Below are positions 58,561-64,000 of a stretch of DNA of 64,000 nucleotides, one piece after another; the first letter of the stretch is position 1; each line of letters opens with the position of its first letter. Source of the DNA: Stentor roeselii (Eukaryota; Ciliophora; Heterotrichea; Heterotrichida; Stentoridae). The notes below the pieces were generated by a model. It saw only the letters and a list, made by a program, of their open reading frames with translations, made no database searches and had not been told where the DNA came from. The DNA is taken from positions 1 to 64,000 of the forward strand of contig RSEH01000189.1 of the NCBI GenBank assembly GCA_006503475.1. Direction: 5' to 3'. The position numbers and the translations under genes were made by a program.

Positions 58561-59088
58561 TTTTAGGTGATTCTGCTTTGGAGTCAACTATTAAGTAGCA
58601 CTTGAGGAGTCAAAATTATCTGAAAGAAAAGGCTGTTATAAGACTATCAAAACAATTAACTGAATTACTATAAAACAATTCAGAAATATTTATTATAAAT
58701 GCCATTTACATGTTTTGTCGATATTAACTATAATAATTTGAAGTTTGGTAATGAGATAGTTTTTCAAGGAGATTTCAAGACAGGCGTCTTTTAAGATCTC
58801 TTATAGGACAAATAATTCATAAGGCCTTGTTTAATTAGTTATGAATTTTATTGGTTTAGGACTAGGACTACTTGCCAGTTTTGGGCCTCTGGTAAAAGGT
58901 AGATAGAGTAGTTTTCTGGGCTTTATGAAAACTCTCAATTCCAAATCAAGTTCTAAATAAATTCCTATCATTCTCTAAACTTCCCAAACTAACAACAAGA
59001 GAAAATCAAAATAAATCCTTGAATCCTTGATTAACTTTCCAAGAAAATCTTATTAACACACCTTAACATTACCTAATTAAAATTCTAA
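58561..59088. other. Intergenic, nothing recognised
   Basis: AT-rich spacer upstream of the otubain-like gene, with no convincing frame. Confidence 0.45.
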
Positions 59089-60300
59089 ATGGACTCCAAA
59101 AGACTTCCAATGCAAGCGTTAAACCTAAAAGGCGATTTAAAAGATTTCATCTACATCTCCCCCTTGATTCCAGCAAGTTCCTCATTTTTCCTATCCTTCG
59201 GTATATCATTACTAGAGTCCTTAATTCGTCTAAAATGCTGTTCAGACCTAGAAGTGGAGACCTGGAGTTGCATAATAGACCATTTCCCATCAATGCAAGA
59301 AATCAGTAAAAAGTTCCAATTAGACCAAGTATACGATTCCTTTATCCACTTTTTCTCCTTAGTTCAAAGCAGTTCACGTAAAGAGTCAATGGAAATCCTT
59401 GAAAACCTAGAAACATCCAACAAGCTCATCACCCTAGACCTAGGAATAAGAATGTTGATGGCTTCCCTAACAAACAACTTCCTACTTCTTCGAGCAACAG
59501 TTCGAAACCACGAGGCGATTTTTAACCAGGTGGTGAAAAAGCTGAAAATCAGTGTTTTTCTCATCAACAACTCGAATTACAAAGTCTTCAAAGAAACAGA
59601 CGGGGTGCCAGTGGTCTGTTTATACTGCAACAATTCACACTTTGCTGTCTTGTATCATCGAGCCACGAAGTACGTTGATGAAAAACCTGACCCGGTTCAC
59701 TTCGACCCGAACAAGTTCCCCTTCGCGAATAGTTCTCTTCCACTTGCTGATGTTGATCCTGCCAGTTCTCCTGTTATTGATTTAGTCAATTTTCTGGCTT
59801 CGCAAGTACATTTTTTGACTTCTGCTGATAAAGAAGTGCTGGAAATTAAATTAAGAAATTTGGAGGAAAAGTTTAGAATTGTTTCGTTGTTGCCTTCAGT
59901 TTGTAATTTGCTTGAAATGACGAGTTGTTCACATAACTCTGGAAGTGTTGTTGGAGGTTGTGGAAAAATGCATTGTGCGGAATGCTTGAAAAATAGCAGC
60001 AGATGTCCTTGTGGAAGTTTTGGAAATGCACCGAGTGTTCTTTCGAATAAGATCAGGATTAGGTCTGTTAGCAATAATCGGTCTACTAGGGATGGAGATA
60101 AAATTATGTGCTTGGATTGTAGGAAACCTTTTGAGGCTCATTCTTTTAGCTTGATTCAGTGCAAGAGTCATTATATATGTAATAGGTGCAGGGCTAAAAA
60201 GTTACTAAAAGGAAAAGCGAGTTGTCCAACTTGTAACCGAGTTTACACATCAGAAGAAAAAAACTTCTTAATGGCTGTTTCAAATAACTTAAATAACTAG
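59089..60300 (+). CDS. Otubain-like protein without catalytic Cys, RING-like tail
   Basis: A 403-aa protein. Residues 20-195 resemble otubain (OTU family deubiquitinase): PASSSFFLSFGISLLESLI aligns with the active-site helix 'GDGNCFYRAFGFSYLEALL', LDLGIRMLMASLTNNFLLLRA with the 'VVYLRLLTSGYLQRE' helix, and VVCLYCNNSHFAVLYHR with 'VYLLYRPGHYDILYK' (His184). The nucleophile Cys is Ser32 here, so peptide cleavage is not expected. The C-terminus has two Cys clusters: C..H..CGKMHCAECLKNSSRCPCG near 287-310 and a RING-like set CLDCRKPF..CKSHYICNRCRAKK..CPTC near 343-386. A pseudo-DUB joined to a RING-like domain is the likely reading. Confidence 0.6.
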   Translation: MDSKRLPMQALNLKGDLKDFIYISPLIPASSSFFLSFGISLLESLIRLKCCSDLEVETWSCIIDHFPSMQEISKKFQLDQVYDSFIHFFSLVQSSSRKESMEILENLETSNKLITLDLGIRMLMASLTNNFLLLRATVRNHEAIFNQVVKKLKISVFLINNSNYKVFKETDGVPVVCLYCNNSHFAVLYHRATKYVDEKPDPVHFDPNKFPFANSSLPLADVDPASSPVIDLVNFLASQVHFLTSADKEVLEIKLRNLEEKFRIVSLLPSVCNLLEMTSCSHNSGSVVGGCGKMHCAECLKNSSRCPCGSFGNAPSVLSNKIRIRSVSNNRSTRDGDKIMCLDCRKPFEAHSFSLIQCKSHYICNRCRAKKLLKGKASCPTCNRVYTSEEKNFLMAVSNNLNN

Positions 60301-60302
60301 AC

Positions 60303-61844
60303 CTAAACTGTGATCTTCTTCCTAGCAAGATCCGAGCAGTACTTCTCAGGGACTCCATCATTTCTCAATCCTCCAAGTTTATCCATCCTAATATTTTCAA
60401 GTTTTTTCTGTTCATTTTCAATCTCAGTCCTCAACTTGCGCCCTTCTTCAAGATACTCCCGTTGTTGCAGACTCGACTTTTCAGCATTCGTCAAAATCTG
60501 CGTTTTCAGCTGATTCGCATGTTGTCTTCTGATTTCCGCTTTGGCTTCCTCCGCTCTTCTTTCAGCTTCCGCGGCTTCTTTTTGTGCTAAAATGATTCTT
60601 TCAAATTCGTCTCTTTCATGTTTTGCCTGAATGATAAGTCTTATTTCTTTTTCACGGGCCTGATTGCTTCTTGCTTCTTCTAGTTCTTGATTGATTTTCG
60701 CGATTTTTTCAGCTTCTTTTCTTTCTTTTTCTCTTTCAACTCGTTCCTGGGCTTCTGAAGCTCGTTTAGCACGAAGTGCATCGAGTTCAGCTTGTCGGTC
60801 TTTTGCCCTTTCCTGACGTTCTCTTAATCTTTGGACTTCTCTTTCCTTTTCAGCTTTGATCCTTTCCATTTCCTCAACGATTTCTTGTTCCCTTTTCGCT
60901 TTTTCTAGATTATACTTCATGATTTTTTCATCTTCTTCTTTTTCAAGACGTTTTTTTTCCTCTTTGATCAAGATGGCTTTTTTATTGACTTCTTCGACTT
61001 CTGCCATGAGTTTCTGTTGAAGTTCCATTTTTTCCTTAGCCTGCCTGACTTCATCTTCTTGCAATACTTGAATCTGCTTAAGCATCTGTTGTCTTTCCTT
61101 TTCAAGAGCCTCCTGTTCCCTCATCCTAAATATTTCCCTTTCCTTGATCTGGTCTTTAATAACAACAGCTCCAAGAAGTCGATCTTCTTTCCACTTCTGT
61201 TCCCTTTCATCATGATATTTAATAACTTTCAACCTTTCAATTTCCATCATCAAGTCCAACTGGTCCTCAATTTTTTTCTTATCATTTTCAATCATTTTCT
61301 TTTCCTTCAGCTGTTCATCCCTGACAGTGACGACCTTTGAATAAAGAACCATCTGGTTCATTTCTTTCACTTGGTCGAATTCCTGGTCAAGCATCTGCCG
61401 GGCTCTATCTTTGAAGAACTTGTCTCGTTCTTTCTGTTCTTTTTCACTTTCAGTCAAGGGAGCGGCCTTCTGCCGTTCATTCTCCAATTGCATCATTCTG
61501 TCCTTCCTCGCTCTAGCCGCTGCTCTTTGCTGTTCTTTCTGCTCGGCGAGGATTTTCTGTTCAGAGAGTTCCTGTTCTTTAGACTTGAGGACAGCTGCAG
61601 CTTTCATTCTTTGGATTTCACTTAATGGAATCACTGAAGCGTTTTCAGGGACTGTCCCTGCGAGAACTTTTGACTTGATTTTCAGGATTTCTTCTTGATT
61701 CACTGCAAGTGGAACCGCCGCCATGCCTTTTGAACCGAATAAAGCTTCGTCTACTTCTGAGTTGCTTGAGACTTTCTTGTAGTTGCTTCCGGATTTCTTG
61801 GAAGATGCTACACTGCCGTTGGATTTCTGAATAACGCTTACCAT
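60303..61844 (-). CDS. CFAP45: CFAP45 (CCDC19), ciliary microtubule inner protein
   Basis: A coiled-coil protein that lies inside the B-tubule lumen of axonemal doublets. It is 508 aa if the putative start-adjacent intron (61827-61841) is removed, 513 aa otherwise. The EVDEALFG motif near the N-terminus is followed by ARQMLDQEFDQVKEMNQMVLYSKVVTVRD, which matches the CFAP45 block 'EMNQMILNAKCHAIRDAQ', then DLMMEVERQK-like DLMMEIERLKVIKYHDERE. The rest is a single helix rich in Glu, Lys and Arg. The first ATG of the open frame (61865) overlaps the stop of the upstream gene, so ATG 61844 is preferred. Confidence 0.87.
   Translation of the reverse strand: MVSVIQKSNGSVASSKKSGSNYKKVSSNSEVDEALFGSKGMAAVPLAVNQEEILKIKSKVLAGTVPENASVIPLSEIQRMKAAAVLKSKEQELSEQKILAEQKEQQRAAARARKDRMMQLENERQKAAPLTESEKEQKERDKFFKDRARQMLDQEFDQVKEMNQMVLYSKVVTVRDEQLKEKKMIENDKKKIEDQLDLMMEIERLKVIKYHDEREQKWKEDRLLGAVVIKDQIKEREIFRMREQEALEKERQQMLKQIQVLQEDEVRQAKEKMELQQKLMAEVEEVNKKAILIKEEKKRLEKEEDEKIMKYNLEKAKREQEIVEEMERIKAEKEREVQRLRERQERAKDRQAELDALRAKRASEAQERVEREKERKEAEKIAKINQELEEARSNQAREKEIRLIIQAKHERDEFERIILAQKEAAEAERRAEEAKAEIRRQHANQLKTQILTNAEKSSLQQREYLEEGRKLRTEIENEQKKLENIRMDKLGGLRNDGVPEKYCSDLARKKITV
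61827..61841 (-). other. Putative 15-nt intron directly after the CFAP45 ATG
   Basis: Reads GTAAGCGTTATTCAG on the minus strand, A at position 10. It follows the ATG at once, phase 0. It holds no stop, so the open frame cannot show whether it is spliced. Confidence 0.55.
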
Positions 61845-61864
61845 TTTAACTTTATTTAAGATCA

Positions 61865-62473
61865 TTAAGTTCTAATCAGGTTCAATAGAGTGGATTTTAA
61901 AGTGTCTTTCCAGGAATGCCAGGAGTTGCTGGAGAGGTAAATGAATTTTAAACTACTTGCTAGGGAATGTTGTAGAACTGAAATGTCTTTATCCATGAAG
62001 TAGATACTTGAAGCGAAACCGTAAACTGCTAATAGACCGACCCAGTTCTTTTGAAGGGTTGGAAAGTTGAAAAGAGCTTTTTTGTTGAAAAGTCTTGTGA
62101 GTCCTACGAGGACTCTTGAAAAGAGATAAAGAGCGATTTGAGAGTTTAGACTATTGTCTTTATCGAAGATCAAAAAGGATCCGATGACTGCCGCGAAGAA
62201 AGAGTGAACTGGTGACGAGACCTGTCTGATCCTCGTTAAAAAACAGATGACTGACTTGTAAATCAGTACAAAAAAGGCAAGTTTCGATGCATGTTCCAAA
62301 GTATTTGAAAAAATTCTCTTTATTCTCGCCCGGACCGGCTCTTTGCTGAACAAAATCGCGATGACCAAAGAATGAGTGAACCTGACCTTGGCTCCGTAGG
62401 TGAAACCATTGTGCATTCCTTGAATCGCTGAGAAAAAGCAAGAATCGTGAGGACAAAGAGGCTTACTTTCCAT
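61865..62473 (-). CDS. PXMP4: Peroxisomal membrane protein 4 (PXMP4/PMP24)
   Basis: A 202-aa integral protein of the Tim17/PXMP4 family in the peroxisomal membrane. CPHDSCFFSAIQGMHNGFTYGAKVRFTHSLVIAILF (near 7-42) follows the family start 'CPHHSC...GF.RGALIGYGIRFPHALVMTFLF'. Then ASKLAFFVLIYKSVICFL, SPVHSFFAAVIGSFLIF, NSLNSQIALYLFSRVLVGLTRL and the end LASSLKFIYLSSNSWH. All line up in order and the length is normal. It sits 15 bp downstream of the CHAP amidase gene on the same strand. Confidence 0.9.
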   Translation of the reverse strand: MESKPLCPHDSCFFSAIQGMHNGFTYGAKVRFTHSLVIAILFSKEPVRARIKRIFSNTLEHASKLAFFVLIYKSVICFLTRIRQVSSPVHSFFAAVIGSFLIFDKDNSLNSQIALYLFSRVLVGLTRLFNKKALFNFPTLQKNWVGLLAVYGFASSIYFMDKDISVLQHSLASSLKFIYLSSNSWHSWKDTLKSTLLNLIRT

Positions 62474-62488
62474 TTGGTAACTATTAGG

Positions 62489-63145
62489 TTAATGATAATT
62501 GCAGAATTTTGAAGTGTCGGCTGGAGTGCATGATGAACAGTCTAAGTCGAAACATGACTCTGGGTGCTTCGAACTGGAGTATGTCATCCAGCCGATTATC
62601 GAGTTGTCTTTGTCGACTATGAATAGCTCGTCGTGGCTGTGGATTACTTTTAGTGAACGTGAATAGTTACCTGGCCAGATGGTGTTGTCCCAGTTTTGTT
62701 CTGCTATTTTTATTGAGCCTTTTGATACCTCGGTGATTATCGCCACATGGCCGTATTCGGCTATTGAATTTTTTCTGTAAATTAGTAAATCTCCTTCAAT
62801 CGGTTCACACTTTGACCCATTTTGAATTCTCTTCAATAAAACCTGATTTTCAGTATTAATATCTAACAAAAAGTTCAAATGCCAAATATCAAGAGCGCAA
62901 GGCAAACTTTCAAAAGTGAGATTTTTCCTAGTAATCAAAAATCTTCTAGCATACTCAACACATTCATATTTCAATCCAGTATATATCCCGTCTTGATAAT
63001 TTTCATATTCATAGTTAATACCATTTGTTTCACTTCTAAAATTAGAGTACGCATCAACCCCTTGATAACTTCCAAGTAAAGTCCCAAAAGCTGGAGGTTG
63101 TTGAGAGTAAACAACAGCAAAAACAACCAAAATAAAAAGCCTCAT
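62489..63145 (-). CDS. Secreted CHAP-domain amidase (glutathionylspermidine amidase-like)
   Basis: A 218-aa Cys amidase. The start is put at MRLFILVVFAVVYSQ, a good signal peptide; the open frame runs further upstream but without a secretion signal. The domain follows the CHAP/Gsp-amidase plan: KYECVEYARRFL with Cys62, then a Trp-containing helix, EPIEGDLLIYRK, the His in YGHVAIITEV (His133), KIAEQNW, and SIIGWMTY. This fits the E. coli Gsp amidase and trypanothione synthetase amidase. It ends in a Cys-rich tail (CFDLDCSSCTPADTSKFC). In a bacterivore a secreted or phagosomal bacterial-wall or peptide amidase is plausible. It diverges from the LITAF-like gene. Confidence 0.82.
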   Translation of the reverse strand: MRLFILVVFAVVYSQQPPAFGTLLGSYQGVDAYSNFRSETNGINYEYENYQDGIYTGLKYECVEYARRFLITRKNLTFESLPCALDIWHLNFLLDINTENQVLLKRIQNGSKCEPIEGDLLIYRKNSIAEYGHVAIITEVSKGSIKIAEQNWDNTIWPGNYSRSLKVIHSHDELFIVDKDNSIIGWMTYSSSKHPESCFDLDCSSCTPADTSKFCNYH

Positions 63146-63224
63146 ATTATAATCTAAATTCTCCAAATCCATTACACATCCAATAACAAGTTGACCAGTT
63201 GACACCCGATTTCTTTTATAAACA

Positions 63225-63887
63225 ATGGCTACAAAGCGATCAGAACAGCAATCATCTCGTCTAAACTCTCCGAAATTCAACTCGCCCAGGTACCTCAACC
63301 CTGAGTACTCAGAAGACCCTCGTTTCAGCAGCACAAACACACAAGAGACGAAAGGAAACTACGACAAAAGCCACTTACATCACTTAGAACTACGAGGAAG
63401 CAACGATGCAAGTGTCCAGGCAAGCACTCAGCATTCTCTTAGCTTTAAAAGCTCTTTCGGTCCTTCATCCCCTCAAAAGTCTTTAAAACATTCAGACTTT
63501 TTAAGAATTAATCACTTGCGAGCCGATTCGATGAAAAGTTCTTTGAGACTTGAGGAGAAAGTAAAAGATTTGGATGACTTTTCAATGCTGAAAAATTCTG
63601 GTTTTATGAAATTGGATGAAACAAATGCTTTAAATGGAGGGATAAGAGAGCCGATTGTTTTTGAAGGTCAAGATGATTTAAAAATTCCTACTTTGAGGTG
63701 GTGTGCGCATTGCAGAGGAGAAGTGATGACTGAGATTAGTTATGTGAATAATGAGAAGACGTTTTGGTCTGCTGTTGGGATTTTTTTAAGTGGAGGCGTT
63801 TTTGGATGCTTTTTACTTCCGTATATGAGTAATTCTTGCAAGGGTGTTAGGGTGAAGTGCAGCAGGTGTGAAAGGATCCTGAGTTAA
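63225..63887 (+). CDS. LITAF-like membrane-anchored zinc-ribbon protein
   Basis: A 220-aa protein. The first 155 residues are polar and Ser-rich, probably disordered. The C-terminal LITAF domain (about 158-220) has an N-side knuckle WCAHCRGEVMTEISYV, a hydrophobic membrane-dipping stretch TFWSAVGIFLSGGVFGCFLLPY and a C-side knuckle KCSRCERIL. The knuckles bring the cysteine pairs together around zinc, and the hydrophobic part holds the domain on endosomal or lysosomal membranes. The middle block SCKGVRVKC matches 'CKDV.H.CP.C'. The remaining 113 bases to the window end show nothing. Confidence 0.85.
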   Translation: MATKRSEQQSSRLNSPKFNSPRYLNPEYSEDPRFSSTNTQETKGNYDKSHLHHLELRGSNDASVQASTQHSLSFKSSFGPSSPQKSLKHSDFLRINHLRADSMKSSLRLEEKVKDLDDFSMLKNSGFMKLDETNALNGGIREPIVFEGQDDLKIPTLRWCAHCRGEVMTEISYVNNEKTFWSAVGIFLSGGVFGCFLLPYMSNSCKGVRVKCSRCERILS

Positions 63888-64000
63888 ATTAAGTGACTTT
63901 AAGTAAATAAGTGATTTTTTAAGATCTATGTAGGATATCTGGAGATATTTTTATGAGATTAAGAGGAATGGAATCATTAGCCTTAAGACTAGCTACTCTT

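Noticed and set aside
63146-63340. Upstream extension of the CHAP amidase frame
   Set aside because: It overlaps the start of the divergent LITAF-like gene and would bury the signal peptide inside the protein.
1-64000. Virus-like elements, transposons, CRISPR arrays, rRNA
   Set aside because: No transposase, reverse transcriptase, integrase, capsid-like or terminal-repeat structure, no spaced repeats and no rRNA-like conserved stretch were seen.

Overview
The window looks like macronuclear DNA of a heterotrich ciliate, most likely Stentor or a close relative. It is AT-rich and very gene-dense. TAA, TAG and TGA all behave as stops, so the code is standard. The strongest sign is the introns: many genes are cut by 15-nt introns that start GTA, carry an A at position 10 and end AG. 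I could place ten (nine of 15 nt, one of 14 nt), and they join neighbouring open frames into single proteins that match known families better (Hook, CEP135, dynein-2 intermediate chain, ATAD5-like, an MFS carrier, a DENN protein). Because 15 is a multiple of three, an intron without a stop codon leaves no trace in the open frame, so the true number is probably higher.

Layout. 1-4.5 kb is gene-poor: a decayed WD40 gene, one orphan gene and a weak coding relic. 4.6-9.0 kb is one large STAND NTPase (NB-ARC-like ATPase plus TPRs) whose N-terminus looks like a small ubiquitin-like domain ending in LRGG-G. 9.2-20.6 kb is packed: casein kinase 2 beta, a tandem pair of C2HC zinc-finger genes, dynein-2 intermediate chain (WDR34 type), an ATAD5/Elg1-like clamp-unloader ATPase, a Myb protein, an F-box protein, a long beta-propeller protein, phosphoglycerate mutase and a CCCH finger. 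20.8-34.5 kb has a POT1/TEBP-alpha telomere protein, a kelch protein, an anoctamin, a NEK kinase, a membrane protein with three PX-like domains, an SLC37-like carrier, two small C2H2 proteins and a DYRK. 34.7-44.9 kb has CEP135/BLD10, a BORCS5-like protein, a D,D-carboxypeptidase-like enzyme, PC4/SUB1, Hook and a small possible axonemal protein. 44.9-56.8 kb has a MEKK, a DENN protein, a MAP kinase, an ankyrin-AGC kinase and PI4K-beta among small orphan genes. 56.8-59.1 kb is a second gene-poor stretch with a membrane-protein relic on the minus strand. 59.1-63.9 kb has an otubain-like protein with a lost catalytic Cys and a RING-like tail, CFAP45, PXMP4, a secreted CHAP amidase and a LITAF-like protein.

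There is no operon in the bacterial sense, but themes recur: cilia and basal bodies (DYNC2I2, CEP135, CFAP45, Hook), protein kinases (NEK, DYRK, MEKK, MAPK, AGC), membrane identity (PI4K-beta, PX, DENN, BORC, LITAF) and, in a bacteria-eating cell, two enzymes of bacterial cell-wall type. Spacing is extreme: same-strand genes 9-11 bp apart, divergent start codons 18-36 bp apart, and convergent stops touching or overlapping. No mobile element, virus-like element, tRNA, rRNA or CRISPR array was recognised.
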